Of a stretch of 64,000 nt of DNA, positions 54,965 through 64,000 are shown in pieces. This DNA is from Bradyrhizobium quebecense (GTDB taxonomy: Bacteria > Pseudomonadota > Alphaproteobacteria > Rhizobiales > Xanthobacteraceae). The notes under the pieces were generated by a model. That model searched no databases and had not been told where the DNA came from. It saw nothing but the letters and a program-made list of their open reading frames with translations. Numbering within the stretch: position 1 is the first letter of the stretch; each line of letters starts with the position of its first letter. The stretch covers positions 3,596,001 to 3,660,000 of the forward strand of contig NZ_CP088022.1 of NCBI RefSeq assembly GCF_013373795.3, given 5' to 3'. The position numbers and the translations under genes were made by a program.

Positions 54965-55986
54965 GATGCGCTCCCGGCGCTGAAGATCTGCGAGACCGGC
55001 CGAGCGTCGATACGGATGATCCGGACGATGCGCTGCGGATCTTCGCCAAGCCGAAGCTCGGCAGCACCGAACATCCGATCGACGATGTAGTAGGAACCGC
55101 GGACCCGGTAGTTGACGAGGTTCGGCCGGCCATCGGCGCCGGCGACGAACAAAGGCGGCGCTTCGCCTTGCGACAGGCCGGACGGCATCTGGATATAGAC
55201 CTTGCGGCCGTCGTCGAAGGCGCGCACCGGCCGCCAAGGCGGATCGTCGCCCTCGATGCGATAGCGGAAATTAAGACTGTCGAGCCGCACCCCGCGATCG
55301 GCGATCCGCTCTTCGTTCTGCTGTACGGCGGCATTCTGCTTATGAAGAGCGACGAGCGTATCGGTCGGATACGTCCATGAGATGGACGCCATGTAGGTCT
55401 GCTTGGTCGAGACGAGCTCGAGGTGATAGGCCCGCCGGTCCGTCAGCACCACGAGGTTAGTCTGAATGTCCGGAAGCGTCGGCTTGACCAGGATATGCAC
55501 CCGGCGGCCGCTCCCCTGCCCGCTTGAGGTATCGCCGACCACCCAGCGAACCGTATCGCCTGTGGAGACGTCGATCAGTTCCTCGCCCGGCTGAAGCGCG
55601 ATGGTCGAGACCTTCTCTGGGCTTGCATAGAGCCGGTAGAGCGCACCTTCCGTCCAGGGGTAGACCTGGATGGCGTTGATATAACCGGCGCGCGTCGGCT
55701 CCATCCTTGCCGCCTTGTTCGCCTTCGCGATCGCCTGCTCCGGCGGCAGCTTTTCTTCCTTGCCTCCCTTTGTCGGAAATGGCTTCAACTGGCCCGGCAA
55801 CGGCAGGACCTTGGGCGTTTCGACGACTTGCACCGGCGCTGGCGGATCGCTCTCTGGCAGCGCCTTCTCAAATGTCATCTCATCATAGGGCGCTTCGAGA
55901 TTGAGCTTGGTGGCGCATCCCGCAAGCCCAACCGACAAGGCAAGTACGCTGGCCGACCCGAGCTTGGTGAGGGCTTTGGAATTCAT
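54961..55986 (-). CDS. trbG: Conjugal transfer lipoprotein TrbG (VirB9 family)
   Basis: 341 residues with a lipoprotein signal, LAGC lipobox (Cys24). The N-terminal VirB9 domain has VQVYPWTEGALYRLYASPEKVSTIALQPGEEL; the C-terminal domain has PPWRPVRAFDDGRKVYIQMP, LVNYRVRGSYYIVDRMF. Part of the outer-membrane core of the secretion channel with TrbI and TrbF. Overlaps both neighbours by 4 bp. Confidence 0.95.
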   Translation of the reverse strand: MNSKALTKLGSASVLALSVGLAGCATKLNLEAPYDEMTFEKALPESDPPAPVQVVETPKVLPLPGQLKPFPTKGGKEEKLPPEQAIAKANKAARMEPTRAGYINAIQVYPWTEGALYRLYASPEKVSTIALQPGEELIDVSTGDTVRWVVGDTSSGQGSGRRVHILVKPTLPDIQTNLVVLTDRRAYHLELVSTKQTYMASISWTYPTDTLVALHKQNAAVQQNEERIADRGVRLDSLNFRYRIEGDDPPWRPVRAFDDGRKVYIQMPSGLSQGEAPPLFVAGADGRPNLVNYRVRGSYYIVDRMFGAAELRLGEDPQRIVRIIRIDARPVSQIFSAGSAS

Positions 55987-56687
55987 TTGGCGTCTCCGAT
56001 GAGGTCGCGCGACCAGTTGAGGGAATGGACGTAGAGGCCGAGAGGGTTCTTCCGCAGGGTTTCGGCATCCGTAGGCGGCTTGAGAACCGTGGTGACAAGA
56101 CCGGTGAAGCGCTCTGTCTTTGCGATCGCGCCGTTCTCGTAGGCGTCTTCTTTCCAGCGGATCTCGAAGCTGTCGCCGGAGGCGCGCACCACGGACGTGA
56201 CTTCGGCGGTCACGGTCTTAGAGCCGATCTTTGTGAACGGATCGGCTTCGCGCGCATAGTCGTTTAGGGCTTGTGCACCGCGGTCGGTGACGAAGTCATA
56301 GGCGTGCAGCCAGTTCGCCCGGACGATGACCGGATCGATGGACAGCGAGCGGACGTTCTCAATGAACCGCGCAAGGAAATGCGCGATCTGTGCGTCTGAC
56401 GGTTGGTAGGCCTCAAGCGCCGGCCCGACTGCTCGAACTTCACCGAGCCGATCGACCTCGACTACGTAAGGAACGACACCCGAGCGACCGATCTGGGTAA
56501 AGATCGTCAATCCGAGAACGCCTGACAGGCCGATGGCCGCCAGCGCTGCCAGCCGCCAGTTGCTGGCCTGAACACGGGCGGACCCTAGCCGCTCGTCCCA
56601 GACCTGGGCCGCCTTCTGATAGGGCGTGACCGGCTCAGGCGTCTCGCCATAGCGAACGGACCCGCGCTGAAAGGGGTGACCAGCCAT
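55983..56687 (-). CDS. trbF: Conjugal transfer protein TrbF (VirB8 family)
   Basis: 234 residues: one N-terminal transmembrane segment (LAALAAIGLSGVLGLTIFTQIG) and a periplasmic NTF2-like VirB8 domain (FLARFIENVRSLSIDPVIVRANWLHAYDFV; GDSFEIRWKEDAYENGAI). Bitopic inner-membrane assembly factor of the channel. Confidence 0.93.
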   Translation of the reverse strand: MAGHPFQRGSVRYGETPEPVTPYQKAAQVWDERLGSARVQASNWRLAALAAIGLSGVLGLTIFTQIGRSGVVPYVVEVDRLGEVRAVGPALEAYQPSDAQIAHFLARFIENVRSLSIDPVIVRANWLHAYDFVTDRGAQALNDYAREADPFTKIGSKTVTAEVTSVVRASGDSFEIRWKEDAYENGAIAKTERFTGLVTTVLKPPTDAETLRKNPLGLYVHSLNWSRDLIGDAK

Positions 56688-56690
56688 ATC

Positions 56691-57854
56691 CTACTCCTCC
56701 CCCAGCTTCGGACCTGACGAATGCCCGCCTTTGTCCCCCTCCTTCAGGGTGTGAGCAGCGACCTGAGCCGCTTCCCTCGCATGGCCGCGTCCTGACGAGC
56801 CTGTCGCACGACCCACGCCTGAGGCCGCCGCTCCGGTCGTTGCGCCGCCAGTGCTCGCGCTCGAGAGCTGATCCACGGTTGCGGCCCGGGCCGACGTGCC
56901 TGCCAACGAGGACGCACCGGTGAGCGATGCTGCGGAGCGAACCGCAGTAATTGAACCGCCTGCCGCGAGGCGCAGCCCGCCCGCGGCCGCCGCTCCGCCG
57001 CCGATCGCGACCGCCGCCGCACCCGCCACCGTTCCCGCGGCTGCGCCGGCGCCGAGCTGGGGTGCGCCCGAGACCAGTCCAGCCGCGATTCCAGGACCGA
57101 AGATGCCAAGGCCAAACAGCGAGAGGGCCGCAAGCAACAGGCTCATGGCCGACACGATATCGACGGGACGCGTCAACGTGCTTGCGAGCTGACCGAAGAT
57201 GGTCGAACCGATGTCGATGATGATCGCGAGGACCATCACCTTCACCCCCGACGCGACCACGTTGCCCAGGGTCTTTTCTGCGAGGAACGCGGTCTTTCCC
57301 CACAAGGCGAACGGCACGAGGATGAAGCTTGCAAGCGTCGTCAGCTTGAACTCGATCAGCGTGACGAAGAGCTGCACCGAGAGGACGAAGAAGGCGAGCA
57401 CGATCAGGATCCAGCAGAACAGCAGGATCAGGATCGTCGGCAGGTTGGTCAGGACATCAAAACCCGAGAACTGTCCGGTCTCCTCCAGAAGTGGATGAGC
57501 GGCCGTAAACCCAGCCGAGGCGACAAAGCCCGGCCGCGCCAGGTCGGCAGCACTTAAGCTTCCACCCGATGCCTTCAATCCGATGCTGGAGAACGAGGCA
57601 AAGACAATATCGGCGAGGCTCTTGAAGTTGCCGATGATGAACGCGAAGGCGCCGACATAGAGAACTTTCTTGGCGAGCGTCACCAGGATGTGGTCGTCGG
57701 CACGCATGCTCCAAGCAAGTCCGGCAAGCGTCAGGTCGATGCCGATCAACGTTGAACTCAGAAATGAGACATCGCCCGACAATAGACCGAAGCCGGAGTC
57801 TATGTAGCGCGAGAATGTCTCGGTAAAGCGGTCAATGACGGAGAGATCAGCCAT
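56691..57854 (-). CDS. trbL: Conjugal transfer protein TrbL (VirB6 family)
   Basis: 387 residues. N-terminal FTETFSRYIDSGFGLLSGDVSFLSSTLIGIDLTLAGLAWSM, then about six transmembrane segments, and a low-complexity Ala/Gly-rich C-terminal tail (after residue 265), all typical of TrbL. Polytopic inner-membrane channel component. Confidence 0.93.
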   Translation of the reverse strand: MADLSVIDRFTETFSRYIDSGFGLLSGDVSFLSSTLIGIDLTLAGLAWSMRADDHILVTLAKKVLYVGAFAFIIGNFKSLADIVFASFSSIGLKASGGSLSAADLARPGFVASAGFTAAHPLLEETGQFSGFDVLTNLPTILILLFCWILIVLAFFVLSVQLFVTLIEFKLTTLASFILVPFALWGKTAFLAEKTLGNVVASGVKVMVLAIIIDIGSTIFGQLASTLTRPVDIVSAMSLLLAALSLFGLGIFGPGIAAGLVSGAPQLGAGAAAGTVAGAAAVAIGGGAAAAGGLRLAAGGSITAVRSAASLTGASSLAGTSARAATVDQLSSASTGGATTGAAASGVGRATGSSGRGHAREAAQVAAHTLKEGDKGGHSSGPKLGEE

Positions 57855-57865
57855 GGCGCCTTCAC

Positions 57866-58618
57866 CTACTTGCCGCCGGTGTAGGCATGGCCATCGCCGA
57901 TGAAGCGGTTAAATCGCTCCTTCGCCGCGGCCGACGAGGCCTGCTGTTCGGCCGCACGCAACGTCTCCGCGCGTGCTTGGGTCGCCAGAAGTGCCTGGGT
58001 CTGCAACGACTGCTTGATCTGTAGGCCGAGCAGTTCGTTGCCGGATTGCTGGGCCTGCAGCGAGCCGACTGCCGTTGACGAATTTGCCATCAGCGTGCGA
58101 AGTGTTTGGCCATCCTGGCCCAGAGAACTGACGATGGCTGACTGAATGGTGAGCGACTGCTTCAGCCCATCGTAGCTATTGTCCCAACGCGAGATCGCGT
58201 CCTGGACCATCTTGTCCGACGAGACCACCGACGCGTACTGGCGAGGATAAAACCGCTCAAAATTCTGCTGGGTCTTCTGAACATCGAACGAAATGTTCTT
58301 CGCTTGACCAACCAGAGTGTTCATCTGATTGATCGTCGATGTAAGCTGACCGACCACGCTGGTGGGCAGGCTCGTAAGGTTCTTGGACTGATTGAGCAGC
58401 GATTGCGCTTGGTTTTGCAAGCTCCTGATCTGATTGTTGATCTGCTCCAGCGTTCTCGCAGCGGTCAGGAGGTTCTGACTGTAGTTCGAAGGGTCGAACA
58501 CGATGTCGAACGCTCCCAGCCGTCGCGACCCATTCACGGCGATGACGAATGATAGTATCGTTGTCACGATAACTCTTGAGGTTGTGCCCATGAACATGCG
58601 ACCGGTACTTTCGAGCAT
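57866..58618 (-). CDS. trbJ: Conjugal transfer protein TrbJ (VirB5 family)
   Basis: 250 residues, start at 58618 supported by TGGAG eight bases upstream. Exported by the N-terminal signal (VIVTTILSFVIAVNG..). The mature part is the helical TrbJ pattern FDPSNYSQNLLTAARTLEQINNQIRSLQNQAQSLLNQSKNLTSL. Minor pilus or tip component. It lies 27 bp after the displaced 3' end of trbE. Confidence 0.93.
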   Translation of the reverse strand: MLESTGRMFMGTTSRVIVTTILSFVIAVNGSRRLGAFDIVFDPSNYSQNLLTAARTLEQINNQIRSLQNQAQSLLNQSKNLTSLPTSVVGQLTSTINQMNTLVGQAKNISFDVQKTQQNFERFYPRQYASVVSSDKMVQDAISRWDNSYDGLKQSLTIQSAIVSSLGQDGQTLRTLMANSSTAVGSLQAQQSGNELLGLQIKQSLQTQALLATQARAETLRAAEQQASSAAAKERFNRFIGDGHAYTGGK

Positions 58619-58645
58619 GGAAAACTCCAGGGATTGAGGTTGAGG

Positions 58646-58827
58646 TCAGGCCTTATGGGCCTGTTCAAAGGTGCTGATGAGATTGGCGGCCCAGCTCAGA
58701 CCACGTTCGGCGAGGTAGCGCTCAGCGAAATGGTGAGGCCCGGTGCGGGCGAGGACGGCGTCAATGGCGCGCTGATCGTCTGATGAGGAGGCTCCGACGA
58801 GCGCGAGCGCGACCGGTCCAAGGCCTA
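58646..58827 (-). pseudogene. trbE: trbE, displaced 3' end
   Basis: Encodes the final 59 residues of TrbE (GLGPVALALVGASSSDDQRA...GLSWAANL) and its stop codon. It is separated from the rest of the gene by the IS630 element. From 58825 downwards the frame continues exactly from codon CTA at 59886-59884 once the IS and one TA are removed. Confidence 0.88.
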
Positions 58828-58918
58828 GAGCATTTTCTGACCTGGCGGAATCGGAAGGGATTCCCTTGTGAGGCAAATCGTGATTCACCCTGAGGGCTGG
58901 TGATGGAGGCCAGCCCCC

Positions 58919-59314
58919 ATGGCTAAGCCGCTCTCGCCGGACCTTCGCCTTCGCATTATTCGGGCTGTGGAAGAGGAAGGCATGAGCTGTCGGGGCGCCG
59001 CCGGCCGGTTCGGCGTAGCGCCATCGACAGCGATCGAACTGGTCAACGAATGGCGCAGCACCGGCGCTTGTGAGGCGGGAGCGCAGGGCGGAGACAGACG
59101 TTCAGCTCGGATCGAGGGTCATGCTGCGGAGATCCTCTCCCTGGTCAAGGCTACGCCTGACATGACGCTGGCCGAGATCGCTGACCATCTCCTCAAAGTC
59201 CACGGCGAGCGTTTCGTGCCGAGCGTGGTCTGGCGATTCTTCGATCGCCGCAACATCACGTTCAAAAAAAACATCGCACGCCAGCGAGCAGGATCGGCCG
59301 GACGTGGCCGCTGA
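58919..59314 (+). CDS. IS630 transposase, N-terminal ORF
   Basis: 131 residues; DNA-binding half with [45 protein letters not shown] and a second helix-turn-helix. An A8 run at 59264-59271 lies near its end, where IS630 elements shift frame to continue into the catalytic part; without the shift it stops at 59314. Confidence 0.88.
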   Translation: MAKPLSPDLRLRIIRAVEEEGMSCRGAAGRFGVAPSTAIELVNEWRSTGACEAGAQGGDRRSARIEGHAAEILSLVKATPDMTLAEIADHLLKVHGERFVPSVVWRFFDRRNITFKKNIARQRAGSAGRGR

Positions 59315-59870
59315 ACGCGCGGCGTGGAAGGCATCTCAGCCTGAGATCGGCATCCATCGGTTGGTGTTTATCGACGAGACGGGAGCCTCGACCAAGATGG
59401 CGCGGCGCTATGGCCGCTCGCCGTACGGCCAGCGCTGTGTCGCAGCGCTCCCGCATGGTCATTGGAAGACGACGACCTTCGTCGGCGCGCTCAGAGCGAC
59501 CGGCATGACTGCGCCGATGGTCCTTGACGGTCCCATGGATGGTCTGGCGTTCGAGGCTTACGTGACGCAAGTCCTCGTGCCGACACTCAGGCCCGGCGAC
59601 ATCGTGGTGATGGACAATCTCGCAGCACACAAGCGCGCCGAGGTCGGCATCGCAATCGATGCCGTGGGCGCCCAGCTCCTCTATTTGCCGCCTTATTCGC
59701 CCGACCTCAATCCGATCGAAATGGCCTTCGCCAAGCTCAAAGCCGCACTTCGAAAGGCCGCCGCCAGATCAATCGAGGCTTTGGACAACGCTATTGCCAC
59801 CGCCCTGACCGCCTTCACCGCCCAAGAGTGCCTGAACTTCTTCGCCGCAGCCGGTTATGACCGTGTCTGA
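59304..59870 (+). CDS. IS630 transposase, C-terminal catalytic ORF
   Basis: 188 residues with the DDE core: [40 protein letters not shown]. It is read in the +1 frame relative to the N-terminal ORF and is probably expressed as a fusion by slippage on the A8 run. Intact. Confidence 0.9.
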   Translation: MAAERAAWKASQPEIGIHRLVFIDETGASTKMARRYGRSPYGQRCVAALPHGHWKTTTFVGALRATGMTAPMVLDGPMDGLAFEAYVTQVLVPTLRPGDIVVMDNLAAHKRAEVGIAIDAVGAQLLYLPPYSPDLNPIEMAFAKLKAALRKAAARSIEALDNAIATALTAFTAQECLNFFAAAGYDRV

Positions 59871-59883
59871 TCAGAATCTGCTC

Positions 59884-62268
59884 TAGCTCGAACAGGCGAT
59901 TTCCCGCTCGGGACTGCAGATAGTAGTCGCGCTTGGGGAATGCTTCCGCGATCAGGCGCACCTGCGTGTCGTTCAAGCCAAACCGGCGATAGGTCTCGGT
60001 CTGCGTCGGCTCCAGCGCACGAGGGTTTGGCAAGAATATTCGACTTGGACAGGATTCGATGATCGCAGGCGCAATCTGGCTGTCGGCGATATCAGCGAGC
60101 GACTGGGTCGCGAAAATGACGGCCACGTTCTTCTTGCGCAGCGTCTTCAGCCATTCGCGAATCCGGCTTGCGAACAGCGGGTCGTCCAGAAACACCCAGG
60201 CCTCATCCAGCACCAGCAGCGTGGGACGGCCATCAAAGCGCTCTTCAAGGGTGTGGAACAGATAGGTCAGGACCGGTGCCACCAAGCCAGGCAACGCCAT
60301 CAATTCCTCCATCTCGAAGGTCAGCACGTCCGCGCCAGAAAGACGGTCCGAGTCTGCGTCAAGAAAGCGACCGTAAGGCCCTTCCAGCGTGTAAGGCTGC
60401 AGCGCCTGCCGCAGCGCATCGCGGGCAAGTAGCGCCACAAGGCCGGTCATCGTCCGCTGCGAGACGGGCGCAGACCCGAGGCTCCTGAGCGCCGACCAGA
60501 GCGTCTCCTTGACTTCGGGCGTTACGGTCACGTGCTCATGGGCGAGCACGCCGCAGAGCCAGTCGAGCGCCCAGAGCCGAGCTCCCTCTTCCGCGACATC
60601 CTTGAGCGGCTGAAAGGCGATGCCGCCCTTGGCGCCCAGTTCATACCAAGCCCCCGACAACGCGAGCGTTGTGGCCCGTGCCGATCGGCCCTTGTCAAAC
60701 GTGATCAGCTGCGCGTTCGGATAGCGACGAAATTGAAGTGCGAGCATCGACAGCAGGACCGACTTGCCCGCCCCTGTGGGGCCGACAACGATCGTATGCC
60801 CGACGTCGCCGGCGTGGAGCGACAGCCTGAACGGGGTCGCACCTTTGGTCTTGGCGATCAGAAGCGGCGGTCCATCAAGATGCTCGCACCGCTCAGGTCC
60901 AGCCCACACTGCCGACAACGGGCACATGTGGGCGAGGTTCAACGTATGAACGATTGGCTGGCGGATATTGGCATAGGCTTGGCCCGGCAGGCCGCCGAGC
61001 CAGGCCTCAACCGCATTGACGCTCTCGCGGATGGCCGTAAACCCACGGCTATTGATCACCCGCTCGACCGCGCGGATCTTCTCGTCCGCCTGATGCGAGT
61101 CCTCGTCACTGACAGTGACGGTCGTGGTGATATAACCGAAGGCAACCAGATCGTCGCCAAGCTCGGAAAGCGCCGCGTCGGCGTCGAGAGCTTTGTTGCT
61201 GGCGTCGGTGTCGAGCAGCGCCGCCTGCTCGTTAAACATGACCTCTTTAAGGATCGCGGCAAGCGATTTGCGCTTGGCAAACCATTGTCGCCGGTAACGC
61301 GACAGCGTCGCGTTGGCCTGTGTGCGATCGAGCGGAATGAACCGGGTTGCCCACCGGTAGGCAACGCCAAGCCGGTTCAATTCGTCGAGCAGGCCGGGAA
61401 AGGTGACGTGTGGAAACCCAAGGACGGTCAGTGCGCGCAGATGGCTCCGCCCGATCGCCGGAGACAATCCCCCGGTCAACGGCTCATCGCTCAAGAAGCA
61501 ATCGAGATAGGCCGGAATCTTGGGAACGTTGACCGGATGGCGCTTGGTCGAGACGCAGCTATGAAGATAGGTGAGCGTCTCCGCATCGTTCAGAGGCCAG
61601 ATCTCGGGCAAGACCGACGAGAGCAGATCGATCGCCCGGTCGGTTTCCTGAACGAATCTCTGAAGCTGATCGCGATAGCCTTTTTCGTTGCTGTCGAATC
61701 GCTGCTGGTCGTCAATCTCGTCGTCCTGGATGCCCTGCGCAGGACTTTCGACTGGTTGGCCGCGACGAATGCGCTTCCTCTTCCGCTCAACACCATGCCT
61801 CTCCTTAGGGCGCTCGAGAAACAGACCTTCGAGGCGCGAGACTGTCTCGGCAGGCGGCAGGTACATCAAGGTCAGATGCAACACACTTTCAAAATGCTGC
61901 CCGCCGGGGCGTGACGGATCCTCCCATGCCACCCCAGCGGCGCCTGAGAACGCAGCCCGCCGCTCTTCATCCACCAGCCAGGACACCGCATCAGGGAATT
62001 CCGAGCGGGGATATTCGCCAGTCGGAATGCGCGTGGCATCAAAGAACAGAGCCCAGCCTGAGCCAAAACGCTTCAAGACATTGTTGACGCGGGACGTGAC
62101 GCTCATCAGCTCGGCCTCGGTCGCACTGTCGAGGTCCGGCCCGCGGTAGCGTATCGTCCGTTGGAAGCTGCCATCCTTGTTCAGGATGACGCCTGGAGCG
62201 ACCAAGCATGCCCATGGCAGCCAATCCGCTAGCCGATAGGCATGGCCGCGGAATTCTCTCAGATTCAG
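59884..62268 (-). pseudogene. trbE: trbE, main part (VirB4 ATPase, C-terminus cut by IS630)
   Basis: 795 codons from a CTG at 62268, the position that best fits TrbE N-termini (LNLREFRGHAYRLADWLPWACLVAPGV); no ATG, GTG or TTG lies close by in frame and the CTG overlaps the trbD stop. Walker A VVGPTGAGKS is near residue 495, Walker B LLVLDEAW near 680, with YYLQSRAGNRLFEL at the break. It is the ATPase that energises pilus assembly and transfer. With the IS in place the frame runs on into IS sequence and ends at 59815 with about 20 foreign residues instead of the native 59. Restored length 854. Confidence 0.88.
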
Positions 62269-62522
62269 CGTGCGAGACGCCCTTTGTGCTTGGTGTGACG
62301 GATGGCGACTTCGACGAAGGCCGGGTCGCGCTTGGCGAGCCAAACGGCCGCGCTGTGGCCGACGACCCAGAGCACGAGGCCTGCGAGCCAAAGACGCAGA
62401 CCGAGTGCCAGCACGGCGGAGAGTGTCCCGATCAGGATGGCGGCGGCACGCGGGGCGCCGCCGATCAGGATGGGCTCGGTCAACGAGCGGTGGAGCACGA
62501 GTTCAAAACCTTCCGCGCGCAT
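62265..62522 (-). CDS. trbD: Conjugal transfer protein TrbD (VirB3 family)
   Basis: 85 residues, MRAEGFELVLHRSLTEPILIGGAPRAAAILIGTLSAVLAL.., the TrbD pattern with two close transmembrane segments and a C-terminal RDPAFVEVAIRHTKHK. Small inner-membrane partner of TrbE. The ATG overlaps the trbC stop (TGATG). Confidence 0.92.
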   Translation of the reverse strand: MRAEGFELVLHRSLTEPILIGGAPRAAAILIGTLSAVLALGLRLWLAGLVLWVVGHSAAVWLAKRDPAFVEVAIRHTKHKGRLAR

Positions 62523-62890
62523 CAGATCAGTGCTCCGCCACCGAACGAGAAGAACGAAAGAAAGAAGGAGCTCGCAGCAAAGGCGATGGACAGGCCGAAC
62601 ACGACCTGGACCATCTTGCGGAAGCCACCGGAGGTGTCGCCAAAGGCCAGCGAGATGCCGGTCACAGTGATGATGATGACGGCGACGATCTTGGCGACCG
62701 GTCCCTGGACGGATTCCAGGACGCGCTCGAGCGGGGCTTCCCATGGCATGCCCGAACCGGCAGCGTGCGCCGCCGAGGCGCTGAGAAGCATGCAGACCGA
62801 GACCGCGCCGAGCTCCATCAAGGGAAGCCCGCGGATCGAGCAGATGCCACGCAGGCGCGAACGCACGTTAAGAAGCAGTCGAATTGACAT
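62522..62890 (-). CDS. trbC: Conjugal transfer pilin TrbC (VirB2 family)
   Basis: 122 residues. A long signal ending SASAAHA near residue 43, then two hydrophobic helices (VAKIVAVIIITVTGISLAFG; MVQVVFGLSIAFAASSFFLSFF), as in cyclisable TrbC pilins. It lies 18 bp after trbB. Confidence 0.9.
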   Translation of the reverse strand: MSIRLLLNVRSRLRGICSIRGLPLMELGAVSVCMLLSASAAHAAGSGMPWEAPLERVLESVQGPVAKIVAVIIITVTGISLAFGDTSGGFRKMVQVVFGLSIAFAASSFFLSFFSFGGGALI

Positions 62891-62908
62891 ATAGCAGTCT
62901 CCTTCAGG

Positions 62909-63892
62909 TCAAGGGCGGTGGGCGGTGTTTGGAAGTCCAGGCGGGGTTTCGAGCAGATAGTCGCCTGACGGATCGAGGCCTTTGAGCTCGGCGACGGCCT
63001 CGATGCGCCGCGCGGGGCCCCGTCCCTTGATGAAGACGACCAGGTCGATCGCCTCGGCAATGAGCCGGCGCGGCACGGTCGCGACCGCTTCCTGGATGAG
63101 TTGTTCGATCCGGTAGAGCGCAGCTCGAGCCGAGTTGGCATGGACCGTGGCAATTCCGCCGGGATGACCCGTATTCCAGGCCTTCAGCATGTCCAGGGCC
63201 TCGGCGCCTCTGACCTCACCGACGATGATGCGGTCGGGCCGTAAGCGCAGTGTGGACCGCACAAGATCGGCGAGGCTCGCCACGCCCGGCTTGGTCCGGA
63301 GCGTCACGGCATCCTTCGCATCGCAGCGCAGCTCGCGGGTGTCCTCGATGATGACCACCCGCTCTTCGAGACCGGCAATCTCCGCAAGGAGAGCGTTGGC
63401 AAGCGTCGTCTTGCCCGAGCCAGTGCCGCCGGCGATCAGAATGCTGCGCGCGTCGGTCACTGCGGCCGTGAGCACTTTCGCCATCAGAGGCGAGGCGATC
63501 TGCGCCTTGACGTAGTCGGTTAGGCGGAACGTGGTCGTCGCGGGCTTGCGTATCGCAAAGCAAGGCGCAAGCGAGACGGGTGGCAAGACGCCTTCGAAGC
63601 GTTCGCCCGTTTCGGGCAACTCCGCTGAGATGATTGGAGACGAACCGCTCGCTTCCGCCCGCACATGGCTGGCAACAAGCCGGATGATCCGCTCCGACTC
63701 CTGCGGCGTCAGAACAACGCCGGTATCAGCGCGGCCCGTCCCGTGGCGATCAAGCCAAAGCCTCCCGTCGGGATTGACCATGACCTCGACGACATCGGGC
63801 TCCTCGAGAGCCAGCGCGATTGCAGGTCCCATCGCGGTCCGCAGCATGCCCCGGCGTCGTTCGCGAGTTTCTGGCGAGAGGAGATCAGACAT
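62909..63892 (-). CDS. trbB: Conjugal transfer ATPase TrbB (VirB11 family)
   Basis: 327 residues from MSDLLSPETRERRRGMLRTA. VirB11-type ATPase: N-terminal PDVVEVMVNPDGRLWLDRHG, Walker A IAGGTGSGKTT near residue 155, VVIIEDTRELRC, LRPDRIIVGEVRGAEALDMLKAWNTGHPGG (Walker B and His box). Hexameric traffic ATPase of the secretion system and first gene of the trbB-I operon. The start overlaps the end of the upstream partial gene. Confidence 0.95.
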   Translation of the reverse strand: MSDLLSPETRERRRGMLRTAMGPAIALALEEPDVVEVMVNPDGRLWLDRHGTGRADTGVVLTPQESERIIRLVASHVRAEASGSSPIISAELPETGERFEGVLPPVSLAPCFAIRKPATTTFRLTDYVKAQIASPLMAKVLTAAVTDARSILIAGGTGSGKTTLANALLAEIAGLEERVVIIEDTRELRCDAKDAVTLRTKPGVASLADLVRSTLRLRPDRIIVGEVRGAEALDMLKAWNTGHPGGIATVHANSARAALYRIEQLIQEAVATVPRRLIAEAIDLVVFIKGRGPARRIEAVAELKGLDPSGDYLLETPPGLPNTAHRP

Positions 63893-64000
63893 TGCCAACC
63901 TCCTCTCGCCCTGCCGGAGAATGCTCCGGCGGCTCACCCGTCGCGCTCTGCGCGCGGGATCCAGTATCGCCAGATTGGGCCGCGCCCAGAGGAGCACCCT
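63885..64000 (-). CDS. C-terminal end of a gene upstream of trbB
   Basis: A frame open from the window edge ends at TGA 63887-63885, overlapping the trbB start by 8 bp. The visible tail (GAPLGAAQSGDTGSRAQSAT..EEVGNV) is low-complexity and hydrophilic. In Trb operons of this type the gene before trbB is often a CopG-type ribbon-helix-helix protein after traG, which fits, but no domain is visible here. Confidence 0.5.
   Translation of the reverse strand, partial: GAPLGAAQSGDTGSRAQSATGEPPEHSPAGREEVGNV

Larger units (their letters stand above)
58828..59883 (+). mobile_element. IS630-family insertion sequence
   Basis: 1056 bp with imperfect terminal inverted repeats (GAGCATTTTCTGACC at the left; GAGCAGATTCTGATC read inwards at the right) flanked by TA on both sides (58826-58827 and 59884-59885), the IS630 target duplication. 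It carries two overlapping ORFs on the plus strand, antisense to trbE. Confidence 0.92.

Overview
The window reads as high-GC alphaproteobacterial DNA, most likely Bradyrhizobium or a close relative in the Nitrobacteraceae. The grounds are codon usage and protein resemblances recalled from memory, not a database search. It has two parts. Positions 1 to about 24.9 kb look like chromosomal catabolic DNA. From about 25 kb to the right edge it looks like an integrated conjugative element or genomic island with metal-resistance cargo, insertion sequences, a putative ubiquitin-like/caspase conflict cluster and a Trb conjugation operon.

Chromosomal part (1-24.9 kb). A set of linked units appears built to use ureide, oxamate, oxalate or glyoxylate compounds. 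On the minus strand lie an FdrA/DUF1116/DUF2877 set (the families recently linked to oxamate carbamoyltransferase), a branched-chain-type ABC importer whose second permease and both ATPases are fused into one 844-residue protein, a Ggt-family hydrolase (HpxW-like oxamate amidohydrolase is one option), and the glycerate pathway enzymes GlxR, Hyi and Gcl with an IclR regulator. On the plus strand lie a PuuE-like deacetylase-fold hydrolase, a cytosine-deaminase-like amidohydrolase, a TetR regulator, a CBS protein, a ketopantoate-reductase-like enzyme, a fumarylacetoacetase-fold enzyme, an OxlT-like transporter, glycerate 2-kinase and pyruvate kinase. Together these could take glyoxylate through tartronate semialdehyde and glycerate to phosphoglycerate and, with enolase from elsewhere, to pyruvate.

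Island part (25-64 kb). The left boundary is marked by a 44-nt 3' half of a tRNA-Gly gene at 24950-24993, as expected of an attachment-site copy. Rightwards come a LysR regulator, DUF1127 protein and GST; a minus-strand chromate-resistance operon (rhodanese-ChrB fusion, PepSY, DUF1259, small secreted proteins, ChrA, and a periplasmic phosphatase-like/beta-propeller fusion); an ATP-grasp protein with FetAB-like exporter genes; an RND-pump remnant cut off by an IS66 remnant that is itself cut by an IS21-family element.

The most interesting segment is 42.0-52.4 kb. It holds a caspase-like protease gene split by an IS1380 element, an unrecognised 494-residue protein, two ComEC-like metallo-beta-lactamase-fold proteins, a single-polypeptide E2-E1-JAB fusion with all key residues, and a patatin-like phospholipase. 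I read it as a candidate anti-phage or conflict system that uses protein conjugation and has protease and lipase effectors.

The right end (53.4-64 kb) is a trbB-C-D-E-J-L-F-G-I operon with a DUF2274 gene. Here trbE is split by an IS630 element. For both the caspase gene and trbE, removing the IS and one copy of its target duplication restores an uninterrupted reading frame, so both disruptions look recent.
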